NCBI GenBank assembly: GCA_005880345.1
Contig: VBGE01000124.1
Location: forward strand, 1 to 7,595
Reading direction: 5' to 3'
DNA: 7,595 bases
Source: Chloroflexota bacterium
Lineage (GTDB): Bacteria > Chloroflexota > Dormibacteria > Dormibacterales > Dormibacteraceae
Part shown: positions 1 through 6,091 of the stretch, piece after piece
Layout: each line of letters starts with the position of its first letter
Position numbering within the stretch: the first letter of the stretch is position 1
The notes under the pieces: model-generated
Database searches by the model: none
Told to the model about the DNA's origin: nothing
Seen by the model: only the letters and a program-made list of their open reading frames with translations
Program-made: the position numbers and the translations under genes

Positions 1-25
1 CGCATGGTGCTCTTCCAGTAAAGCG

Positions 26-337
26 ATGGCCCTGACCCAGAAGAAGCTCCAGGACCTGAAGGACGCGAGCCTCACCGGGCTCCTCCAGGACGACCCCGCG
101 GCATGGAAGGCGAAGGCCAAGCACGCCTACACTGCGACTCACGGGTTCATCAAGGAGATCCGGCCGGACGACGTTGTGCCGCTCCTCATCGCCGAGCTCG
201 CCACCATGCCAATCTTGCTGATTATCGATCGAACCGGGTATGTAGGGCGGCTCGAAGTTGATGACGAGGCTATCGGCGCTCGCCAGCCTGGCTCCTCCTT
301 TCCACAACGCAATTGCAGAGCTCGAGCCAATGAGTAA
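26..337 (+). CDS. Hypothetical protein, probably truncated or degenerate at the C-terminus
   Basis: This is a 103-codon ORF whose family I do not recognise. Residues 1-60 look like real protein: lysine-rich and amphipathic, with a segment reading FIKEIRPDDVVPLLIAEL, GC-rich codon use and no signal peptide. From about residue 61 (near position 206) the character changes. The DNA becomes visibly less GC-rich and the residues (IIDRTGYVGR..., ending RNCRARANE) no longer look like a continuation of the same domain. The simplest reading is a gene cut by insertion, deletion or frameshift, with a fortuitous tail up to the TGA. The ATG at 26 lies 4 bp after a TAA that ends a reading frame entering from the window edge (codons RMVLFQ), so it could follow an upstream gene directly. 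No convincing Shine-Dalgarno sequence precedes it. The N-terminal part is moderately likely to be coding; the 3' end is doubtful. Confidence 0.45.
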   Translation: MALTQKKLQDLKDASLTGLLQDDPAAWKAKAKHAYTATHGFIKEIRPDDVVPLLIAELATMPILLIIDRTGYVGRLEVDDEAIGARQPGSSFPQRNCRARANE

Positions 338-377
338 TTTCAGCCTCCGCGGCATCTCGCAGTCCCCCGCTGAGTCC

Positions 378-398
378 ACCTCGCGGCGGGCGCGAGGT
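378..398. repeat. Perfect 8-bp hairpin with 5-nt loop
   Basis: ACCTCGCG at 378-385 and CGCGAGGT at 391-398 are perfect inverted repeats around the loop GCGGG. It is not followed by a T-tract on the plus strand, so a classical intrinsic terminator is not evident, though it could end transcripts from the first ORF. Its outer arms (ACCTC/GAGGT) resemble those of the palindrome at 2820-2840. Confidence 0.6.
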
Positions 399-449
399 TA
401 GATCAAGACCCAGCTTTGAACCATTCTTGACGGCTGTCGGAGAATGTCC

Positions 450-490
450 ATACCGCACTTGACGAAAACTTGAATACCGCAATTGGACGA
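450..490. repeat. Imperfect direct repeat pair, candidate protein-binding site
   Basis: ATACCGCACTTGACGA (450-465) and ATACCGCAATTGGACGA (474-490) start 24 bp apart and differ by one substitution and one inserted G. A further CTTGACG lies at 426-432. Repeats about two helical turns apart upstream of a gene suit a dimeric regulator, but closely spaced repeats also occur at transposon ends, where transposase binds. No binding protein can be named. Confidence 0.45.
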
Positions 491-573
491 TGCCCTGACC
501 GCCCCGGGGTGATATTCCCTTAGGTCAGCAAACAGCCGGGATGGCGCGCGGCCGTGGCAAGCCGGCGCCGAAT

Positions 574-580
574 AGGGGGG
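574..580 (+). promoter_or_regulatory. Ribosome binding site that decides the ATG at 590
   Basis: AGGGGGG at 574-580 lies 9 nt before the ATG at 590. That selects this start over the in-frame GTG at 554, which would add 12 residues (including an odd cysteine) in front of the signal peptide. Confidence 0.55.
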
Positions 581-589
581 TGTGGTCGA

Positions 590-2794
590 ATGGTTCGTTC
601 GCGCGTCGCCTTTTACGCGCTCGCAGCTCTCGTCGTCGGCGTGGTCGCCGTGGCCCGATCGCCATTTGGAGTGATCACCGCCAGCTCCGCCGCCATCACC
701 TTCGAGACTCCAACCATCGTGGATCCGATCCACACCAACGGCGAGCCTGACATCGCGGTCGACCCGCAGGGCCGCGTCTTCAACAGCGGCCCGACCGGCA
801 CCGGCACCCAGCGCAGCACGTGGTTCGGCTCGGTCGACGGCGGCCACACCTTCCGCGTCATGGCGCAGAAGGTCCAGCCCTCGACCCTGACGGGCATCCC
901 GGCTCCAGGGCCGGGCGGCGGCGACACGGACATCGCCTTCGACCGCAGCGGCAAGCAGTACTTCGCCGACCTCTGGGCGCTGGCCTGCCAGCGCGTCGCC
1001 GTCACGGGGCCGACCAACTCTGGGGCCTCCGACCAGGAGAACGCCCTCGGCTGCAGCGGCGGCACCACGCCCGGCTCCGACCGCCAGTGGTTCGCCGTCT
1101 ACGACCCATCGCCGACCACGCCCCACCAGTCCGCCTACACAGGCCAGACGCCTCTCGTCTACCTCGCCTGGAACAACCTGATCGGTCCGGGACCGAACAG
1201 CGGCGAGACGTGGAACAAGAGCACAGACGGCCTCAACTACACGAACGCGACCGCGGGCGTGACGCCTGCCACGGAAAGCTCGTATTCGCCGTTCGGCGGC
1301 GATGGCTATCCAGCGATCGACCAGGTGACCGGCAAGGTCTTCCAGGCGGCGCACTGCGACGACAAGACCTGTGGCACATCGACTGCCACCACGGCGAAGC
1401 CCGGCCTGTACATGAACATCGGCACTCCTGACTCGTCCGGCAACCTCCATTTCCTCGACGACAACGGTGCCGGGGGCCAGGACCTGACCAAGCTGGTCAA
1501 GATCGCCGACACCACCGACTCTCCGGACACGCTGTTCTCGGTCCTGTCGATGGACAGTGCACGAAACCTGGTCGTCGTCTGGACCGTCAACAGCTCCGAC
1601 CCCGCGCTGGACCAGTCGTGGGTGTCCGCCTCGAGCGCGGCGTCCGGCTGGACCACGTGGACGGCGCCCGTCCAGGTGAGCGACGGCTCGACCGCGACAG
1701 GCGACGCGACCAACGTGTTCCCGTGGATCAAGGCCGGCGGTCCGGGCCGCGCGGACGCGGTCTGGTATGGCTCGAACCTTCAGGTCGACCCGAGCAGCCA
1801 CAGCAGCCAGGCGTGGAACGTGTTCATGGCTCAGGTCGTCTTCCCGACCGACTCCACCGGCGCCATCACCTACGCGGCGCCGGCCAAGCAGCTGGTCAAG
1901 GTGACGCCGCATCCCATGCACTACGACGACGTGTGCCTCCAGGGCTCTGGCTGCATCACGAGCCAGGGCAACCGCAACCTCGCCGACTTCTTCGTGGTCA
2001 ACATCGACCACAACGGCGCTGCCCTGGTCGTCTACGACGACACGTCGAACAAGCTGGTCCAGTCGCCCAACAGCTGCAGCGTCCAGGTCGCCGACCACTG
2101 CGGCGCCGGCGTGATCACCGTCGCGCGCCAGGCCTCGGGCCTGGGCCTGTTCGGCACGAACGTGAGCGGCCGCTCCAACGCGCCCGTGACCGGCATGAGC
2201 CAGCCCGCGGGCACCGCGCTCTATCCCGTGATCGGCGGCACCAACCAGACCGGCATGGACATCCGCTCCAGCCACGTCACGGTTTCGCCCAACGGTCAGT
2301 TCCTCAACGTGAGCATGCAGGTCACCGACCTTGCGCATCCCGCGGCCACCATCGCCGCGGTCCCGGGCGCGACCAACCTGCAGTACGTGACGCGATGGCA
2401 GATGGGCAACACCATCTACTACGCCGCGATGGAGAACAACGCGGCCAACCAGCCGATCTTCTACGCGGGCAAGCAGCAGACGATCGACCTCTGCTCGGTG
2501 TCGGCGTGCTTCCCGCACGTGCTCACGTATCCAGAGCCCGGCACCGGCCCCACCTTTACGGGCATCCCTGAGACAGGTTCCATCAGCTGCCCATCGAACG
2601 GTCCTTGCACGGTGACCATCAAAGTCAGGCTGGCCGACGTCGGCAGCCCGACGGGGAAGAGCCTGCTCGAGTCTGTGGGTGCCTACTCCCTGGCCGCCGC
2701 GATCCAGGAAGGCGCCGAGGACAACGTTTCGGCGCAGACGGACACCGTCCCGCTCGAGATCGACGGTGTCTGCTGCTACAACGCTAAGGGCTAG
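590..2794 (+). CDS. Secreted Asp-box (BNR/sialidase-like) beta-propeller protein
   Basis: A 734-residue exported protein. Residues 1-34 form a signal peptide: basic MVRSR, a hydrophobic run rich in A, L and V, and likely cleavage near TASSA/A. The mature part has a canonical Asp-box, SVDGGHTF (81-88), and a degenerate one, STDGLNY (211-217), the signature of BNR/sialidase-type propeller blades. Other blade-like elements include GEPDIAVDPQGRVF, DTDIAFDRSGKQYF and GYPAIDQVTGKVF. The C-terminal part (CTVTIKVRLADVGSP) looks like an added beta-sandwich. There are 14 cysteines, several in close pairs (HCDDKTC, VCLQGSGC, VCC near the end), which fits disulfides outside the membrane. I cannot locate a sialidase arginine triad, so glycosidase activity is not shown; binding or another hydrolase role is equally possible. 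It has no sorting signal or C-terminal membrane anchor. It is monocistronic and converges on the MetE-like gene. The fold is fairly certain, the function unknown. Confidence 0.85.
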   Translation: MVRSRVAFYALAALVVGVVAVARSPFGVITASSAAITFETPTIVDPIHTNGEPDIAVDPQGRVFNSGPTGTGTQRSTWFGSVDGGHTFRVMAQKVQPSTLTGIPAPGPGGGDTDIAFDRSGKQYFADLWALACQRVAVTGPTNSGASDQENALGCSGGTTPGSDRQWFAVYDPSPTTPHQSAYTGQTPLVYLAWNNLIGPGPNSGETWNKSTDGLNYTNATAGVTPATESSYSPFGGDGYPAIDQVTGKVFQAAHCDDKTCGTSTATTAKPGLYMNIGTPDSSGNLHFLDDNGAGGQDLTKLVKIADTTDSPDTLFSVLSMDSARNLVVVWTVNSSDPALDQSWVSASSAASGWTTWTAPVQVSDGSTATGDATNVFPWIKAGGPGRADAVWYGSNLQVDPSSHSSQAWNVFMAQVVFPTDSTGAITYAAPAKQLVKVTPHPMHYDDVCLQGSGCITSQGNRNLADFFVVNIDHNGAALVVYDDTSNKLVQSPNSCSVQVADHCGAGVITVARQASGLGLFGTNVSGRSNAPVTGMSQPAGTALYPVIGGTNQTGMDIRSSHVTVSPNGQFLNVSMQVTDLAHPAATIAAVPGATNLQYVTRWQMGNTIYYAAMENNAANQPIFYAGKQQTIDLCSVSACFPHVLTYPEPGTGPTFTGIPETGSISCPSNGPCTVTIKVRLADVGSPTGKSLLESVGAYSLAAAIQEGAEDNVSAQTDTVPLEIDGVCCYNAKG

Positions 2795-2819
2795 CCAAAA
2801 GGAGCTGATAAGGAGCTTC

Positions 2820-2864
2820 ACCTCCCGCTCGCGGGGAGGTCGGCGGCGAAGCCGCCGGGTGAGG
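2820..2864. repeat. Double palindrome (REP-like), possible bidirectional terminator
   Basis: There are two adjacent hairpins: ACCTCCC (2820-2826) with GGGAGGT (2834-2840), a 7-bp stem, and CGGCGGC (2841-2847) with GCCGCCG (2851-2857), a 7-bp stem with GAA loop. GGGTGAGG follows. The unit lies between convergent genes, so it may end transcription from both sides, although no U-tract is present. From memory, palindromes of this look recur as dispersed intergenic repeats in high-GC genomes. A second element of similar plan lies at 5279-5314. Just upstream, AAGGAGCT occurs twice (2799-2806, 2810-2817). Confidence 0.65.
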
Positions 2865-2872
2865 CCTGAGGA

Positions 2873-3889
2873 TCAGGCAAGAGCGGGGGAGCTCAGCAGC
2901 TCCCCCCGCACTCTCTCCGCCGCCTTCGCCAGCGCGCGCAGCTTGCCGAAGGCCTTCTCGCGCGTCAGGTACTTCATCCCGACGAAGTGCAGCGCGTTGC
3001 GGATGCGCCCGGCCACTGTGGCGATGTCTTCGACCGGACTCTCGTCTGAGAGGTCGATGACCCCGACGATCAGCGTTTTTTCGCCCAGAGATCGGAGGAT
3101 GCCGAGATCCACACGCTGCTGGGCGGACTCGATGGAGATCTGCTCGGCGGTCGTGTCCGCCAGCTCTTCCAGAAACGGATATCCATTGGGGCGGTTGTGC
3201 ACGATGTGCGCGTAGCCGAAGCATGTGTGCAGCGCGGTCGTGCCCTCGACGCCCTCGAGCGCGCGGTTGATCGCCTTGACGGCGAATCGCGCCGCCTTCT
3301 CGGCGCGCGCCTGGAGATATGGTTCGTCGAGCTGCACGACGTCGGCGCCCGCGGCGAACAGGTCGCGCACCTCCTCGTTGACCGCGGCGGCCAGCGCCAT
3401 CGCCAGCTCCTCCTCGTCCTTGTAGAAGTCGTCCTGAGCCTGCTGCGACATCGTGAACGGACCAGGCAGCGTGGCCTTGATCCTGCGGTTGGTGTGAGCG
3501 CGCAGAAAATCGACGTCGCGCTTCTCGACCGGCCTCGTGCGCTTGAGCGGCGCCACCACGCGCGGCACAGGATTCGGATGGCCGGTGCGGTCGAGCGCGG
3601 TCCCCGGGTTGTCCAGGTCCATGCCTTCGAGCGCGGTCGCGAATCGATTGGAGTAGCTCTCGCGGCGCACCTCTCCGTCCGTGATGATGTCGATGCCCGC
3701 GCGCTCCATGTCGCGGATCGCCACCAGCGTCGCGTCGTCCTGCGCCTGCTCCAGATGCTCCGGCGCGACCCGCCAGATCTCCAACGCTCGCGTGCGCGGC
3801 GGGAGGCGGGCGCCCAGCATGTCGCGGTCGACCAGCCAGTCAGGCTGCGGATAGCTCCCGACGACCGTCGTGGGGAGGAGTTTCAACAC
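2873..3889 (-). CDS. MetE-like (cobalamin-independent methionine synthase C-terminal domain) methyltransferase with a missing metal-ligand loop
   Basis: This is a single-domain protein of the UROD/MetE-like TIM-barrel superfamily (338 residues from the GTG at 3889; 352 if the GTG at 3931 is used). It is shorter than two-domain MetE and resembles core-MetE. Motifs, in 352-residue numbering: LPTTVVGSYPQP at 19-30, TDGEVRRESYSNRF at 84-97, LPGPFTM at 155-161, VQLDEPYLQ at 199-207, zinc-ligand pattern H235-x-C237, and E268 in ISIES. The usual reaction in the family is methyl transfer to a zinc-bound thiol such as homocysteine. Relatives normally read roughly ...VPPERLVVAPDCGMKYLPRE near the C-terminus. 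Here ALHFV (313-317) runs directly into GMKYLTRE, so about a dozen residues including the last zinc ligand Cys are absent. The true start is uncertain: GTG at 3931 would overlap the divergent gene by 14 bp, so GTG at 3889 or TTG at 3886 is preferred, just before the conserved LPTTVVGSYP. Substrate and activity are unproven. Confidence 0.85.
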   Translation of the reverse strand: MLKLLPTTVVGSYPQPDWLVDRDMLGARLPPRTRALEIWRVAPEHLEQAQDDATLVAIRDMERAGIDIITDGEVRRESYSNRFATALEGMDLDNPGTALDRTGHPNPVPRVVAPLKRTRPVEKRDVDFLRAHTNRRIKATLPGPFTMSQQAQDDFYKDEEELAMALAAAVNEEVRDLFAAGADVVQLDEPYLQARAEKAARFAVKAINRALEGVEGTTALHTCFGYAHIVHNRPNGYPFLEELADTTAEQISIESAQQRVDLGILRSLGEKTLIVGVIDLSDESPVEDIATVAGRIRNALHFVGMKYLTREKAFGKLRALAKAAERVRGELLSSPALA

Positions 3890-3900
3890 CCCCGCAAGGT

Positions 3901-3906
3901 TAATCT
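3901..3906 (+). promoter_or_regulatory. Candidate -10 box for a nearly leaderless CoA-ligase transcript
   Basis: TAATCT at 3901-3906 lies 11 nt before the ATG at 3918. Initiation about 7 nt downstream would leave only a few untranslated bases. This fits the absence of a Shine-Dalgarno sequence near 3905-3913. The -35 region is weak (TTTCAA at 3881-3886, spacing only 14). Confidence 0.3.
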
Positions 3907-3917
3907 GATCCGTCGAA

Positions 3918-5267
3918 ATGGCAACCACCACCAGCCGCCTGAAGGGCGACGACTGCGAACGCGACTGGATCTGGGAGCGCGAGGTCGAAGCTGCTCCATG
4001 GGAGGAGACCCGGCGGCTCTCGGTCGGCGCCTGGGAACGCCAGTACAGGCGCCTGCGCGAGAGCTCGCCGTTCTACCAGCGCAAGTTCCGCGAGGCCGGC
4101 GTCGGCAACTCGTTCGTCAGCCTGGCCGACCTGAGCCAGCTGCCGTTCACGACCAAGGAAGAGCTGCGGCAGGCGCTTGACGAAGATCCGCCCTTTGGCA
4201 GCAACCTCTGCGTCTCGCCCGAGCAGGTCAAACGCGTGTACCAGACCAGCGGCACGACCGGCACGCCCAGCGTGCTCGCGCTGACACGCGGGGACATGGA
4301 GACGTGGACCACCATGGGCACCCGCACGTACTACGCGACAGGTATCCATGAGCACTCGAGCGTGCTCACTACATTCGGTGCGGGCCCGTTCGTCGCCGGC
4401 CACACGCATTTCGTGCTGCTGCGGATCGGCACGCGTTCGGTGCCGGTCGCACCGGGTGATACCGAGCGCGTCGTGTTCGGCCTGAAGGCGGGCCTCGCCG
4501 ACACGCTCCTGTCGACCGCGTCATTCGCGCAGTACCTGGCGAACCGCCTGGAGAAAAGCGACGCTGACGCGAGCGCCATACCTCTTACCCACGTCGTGAC
4601 CGGTGGTGAGCCAGGCGGTGGCATCCCCGCCATCCGCGACCACATCCAGCGTGTGCTCGGCGTGACCGTGACCGAGGTGATGGGCATCGGCGACGTGGCC
4701 CCCTCGCTGTTCGGCGAGTGCCCGCACCAGCAGGGCATGCACTTCTGCGGCGCCGGCCACATCTGGGTCGAGCTCATCGACCCCGAATCGCGGGAGCCGA
4801 TGGAGATCGAGACGGGCGCGGAGGGCGAGCTCGTCTACACCGCTCTGACGCGCGAGGCGATGCCCATCGTGCGCTTCCTTGGCGGCGACATCGCCCGTAT
4901 CGAAGGCACTACCTGCGAGTGCGGGCGCACGAGCTTCCGCCAGCGCGTGCTGGGCCGCCGCGACGACATGTTCATCGTGCGCGGCGTGAACATCTACCCG
5001 AGCGCGATCCTCTCGGTCGTCGGAGAGTTCCGGCCGCGAGTCACCGGCCGCGCCCGGGTCGTGCGCACCGGCTCCGACACGTCGATCGAGCCGCCCGTCC
5101 CCGTCGAGGTCGAGGTCACCGAGCGCCACAACTCCGACCCGGAGCTCATCCAACAGCTAGAGGGCGCGATCCATTCGCGTCTGTTGTTCCGAAGCAAGGT
5201 CGACCTGGTCCTGGAGTCGGACTTCGGCGAGGCGGGCTACAAGACGAGGCTGACCGTCCGGAAGTGA
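3918..5267 (+). CDS. Phenylacetate-CoA ligase-like (PaaK family) AMP-forming acyl/aryl-CoA ligase
   Basis: A 449-residue member of the ANL adenylating superfamily, close in length to PaaK (about 430-450). The family activates a carboxylic acid with ATP to an acyl-adenylate and then transfers it to CoA in the cytoplasm. The N-terminal region has the PaaK-like pattern RRLRESSPFYQRKFREAGV (44-62). The phosphate-binding motif is TSGTTGTPS (110-118), followed by TRGDMETW (123-130). TGGEPGG (228-234) stands where PaaK has its substrate/adenylate loop. GGD (322-324) ends the ATP-binding strand, then CECGRTS (333-339) and the hinge and C-terminal-domain motif GRRDDMFIVRGVNIYPS (346-362). The Lys usual after GTTG in PaaK is Thr here. 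ATG 3918 is the first start after an in-frame TGA at 3906. The lyase gene overlaps its stop by GTGA, so the two are probably co-translated. The acid substrate cannot be read from the sequence; phenylacetate itself is not implied, since no other paa genes are visible. Confidence 0.88.
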   Translation: MATTTSRLKGDDCERDWIWEREVEAAPWEETRRLSVGAWERQYRRLRESSPFYQRKFREAGVGNSFVSLADLSQLPFTTKEELRQALDEDPPFGSNLCVSPEQVKRVYQTSGTTGTPSVLALTRGDMETWTTMGTRTYYATGIHEHSSVLTTFGAGPFVAGHTHFVLLRIGTRSVPVAPGDTERVVFGLKAGLADTLLSTASFAQYLANRLEKSDADASAIPLTHVVTGGEPGGGIPAIRDHIQRVLGVTVTEVMGIGDVAPSLFGECPHQQGMHFCGAGHIWVELIDPESREPMEIETGAEGELVYTALTREAMPIVRFLGGDIARIEGTTCECGRTSFRQRVLGRRDDMFIVRGVNIYPSAILSVVGEFRPRVTGRARVVRTGSDTSIEPPVPVEVEVTERHNSDPELIQQLEGAIHSRLLFRSKVDLVLESDFGEAGYKTRLTVRK

Positions 5268-6088
5268 GCCACAAAATTCCCTCTCCCCCCAGGGGAGAGG
5301 GCCAGGGAGAGGGGCGCGAAAGAACCAAGCGCAGCCACTCCTCCCTCGGCCACAGCACCGCCGACCAGATCTTCGTCCGGGGCCACGACCTGGCCGCGGA
5401 CCTCATCGGCAAGGTCTCCCTGGGCGACGTCGCCTTCCTCGAGCTCAAGGGCCGCCTGCCCAACCACCACGAATCGGTGATGTTCAACGCGCTCGCGGTC
5501 ACGCTCGTCGAGCACGGCCTCACCCCCAGCACGATCGCCGCCCGGCTCACCTATTTCGGCGCCCCGGAGGCATTGCAGGCGGCCGTCGCCGCCGGCCTGC
5601 TCGGCATGGGCGACCGCTTCGGCGGCTCCATCGAGCAGGCCGCCCGCATCCTGCAGGAGGCTCCGGCGCAGGGCGAGCTGCGCGCCACCGCGCGCAGCAT
5701 CGTGGAAGCGCACCGGGCGAAAAAGGAGATCATTCCCGGGCTCGGCCACCCCATCCACAAGCCGGCCGACCCGCGCACGACCCGCCTCTTCGAGCTCGCC
5801 GACCAGCACGGTTTCTCGGGCCGTCATGTCCAGCTCATTCAGCTCATCGCGGAGGAGGCCACACGGGCGTACGCGCGCGACCTGCCGGTCAACGCCACCG
5901 GCGCCATCGCCGCCATCGCCAGCGAGATGGAGTTCCCGTGGCGCGTCACCCGCGGGCTGGCGGTGATGGCCCGCGCCATCGGCCTGGTCGCACACCTGCA
6001 GGAGGAGATGAACGAGCCGATGGCCGCCGAGATCTGGTCGCGGACGGAGAGCGAAGCGTCCTCTGACGCCAGTTCCGGCCACGACTAA
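5264..6088 (+). CDS. Citryl-CoA lyase / citrate-synthase-fold protein with a repeat-encoded N-terminus
   Basis: A 274-residue protein similar to citryl-CoA lyases and to the citrate-synthase-like domain of ATP-citrate lyase. Members cleave or form the C-C bond of citryl-CoA-type thioesters (acetyl-CoA plus a 2-oxo acid). Family features: DQIFVRGHDL (34-43), LVEHGLTPST (81-90), AAVAAGLLGMGDRFGG (106-121), the catalytic histidine loop PGLGHPIHKPADPR (158-171), and VNATGAIAAI (209-218). It lacks the N-terminal large-domain extension of true citrate synthases, as expected for stand-alone lyases. The start GTG at 5264 overlaps the ligase stop (GTGA). No ATG, GTG or TTG occurs in frame between it and the conserved domain. 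Residues 5-17 (IPSPPRGEGQGEG) are encoded almost entirely by the palindromic repeat at 5279-5314, so the repeat seems to have been absorbed in frame. The substrate could be citryl-, methylcitryl- or another 3-hydroxyacyl-CoA. Confidence 0.85.
   Translation: MSHKIPSPPRGEGQGEGRERTKRSHSSLGHSTADQIFVRGHDLAADLIGKVSLGDVAFLELKGRLPNHHESVMFNALAVTLVEHGLTPSTIAARLTYFGAPEALQAAVAAGLLGMGDRFGGSIEQAARILQEAPAQGELRATARSIVEAHRAKKEIIPGLGHPIHKPADPRTTRLFELADQHGFSGRHVQLIQLIAEEATRAYARDLPVNATGAIAAIASEMEFPWRVTRGLAVMARAIGLVAHLQEEMNEPMAAEIWSRTESEASSDASSGHD
5279..5314. repeat. REP-like palindrome inside the start of the lyase gene
   Basis: CCCTCTCCCC (5279-5288) and GGGGAGAGGG (5292-5301) form a perfect 10-bp stem with a CCA loop, followed by CCAGGGAGAGGGG (5302-5314). 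The plan (hairpin, then a GGG-AGAGG tail) parallels the element at 2820-2864 in the same orientation. It lies within codons 6-17 of the lyase and adds no stop or frameshift. As RNA the hairpin sits just after the GTG start and could slow initiation or modulate coupling with the ligase. Confidence 0.7.
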
Positions 6089-6091
6089 TAT
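6063..6091 (+). promoter_or_regulatory. Candidate sigma-70-type promoter for the dioxygenase gene
   Basis: CTGACG (6063-6068, 4 of 6 to TTGACA) and TAATAT (6086-6091) are separated by 17 bp, the optimal spacing. The -10 overlaps the TAA stop of the lyase gene. Transcription would start near 6098 and leave a leader of about 27 nt containing the Shine-Dalgarno sequence. The dioxygenase and its partner could thus be transcribed independently of the ligase-lyase pair. Confidence 0.45.

Larger units (their letters stand above)
205..589. other. Lower-GC, mostly non-coding interval
   Basis: No convincing gene lies between the plausible part of the first ORF and the secreted-protein gene. The stretch is less GC-rich than its flanks. 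It holds a strong hairpin (378-398), an imperfect direct repeat (450-465 and 474-490) and two copies of CTTGACG (426-432, 458-464). Reading frames on both strands here are short and lack recognisable motifs. The interval should contain the promoter of the gene at 590, but I cannot point to a good -35/-10 pair. It may also hold the remains of a mobile element or a deleted gene end. Confidence 0.5.

Noticed and set aside
1..21. Tail of an upstream gene (codons RMVLFQ and TAA)
   Set aside because: Six codons are too few to support a gene call; noted only as context for the ORF at 26.
398..2821. Long minus-strand open frame (about 807 codons) opposite the secreted-protein gene
   Set aside because: It has an Arg/Val/Asp-rich low-complexity translation typical of the antisense of a GC-rich gene. 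The plus strand has a signal peptide, Asp-boxes and a ribosome binding site.
3197..4180. Plus-strand open frame (327 codons) opposite the MetE-like gene
   Set aside because: Arg/Val/His-rich shadow translation that conflicts with the conserved MetE-like and PaaK-like reading frames.
4718..5263. Upstream extension of the lyase frame into the ligase gene
   Set aside because: The translation in this part is Arg/Pro/His-rich shadow sequence of the ligase gene. Lyase similarity begins only after 5330, and GTG 5264 gives a natural coupled start.
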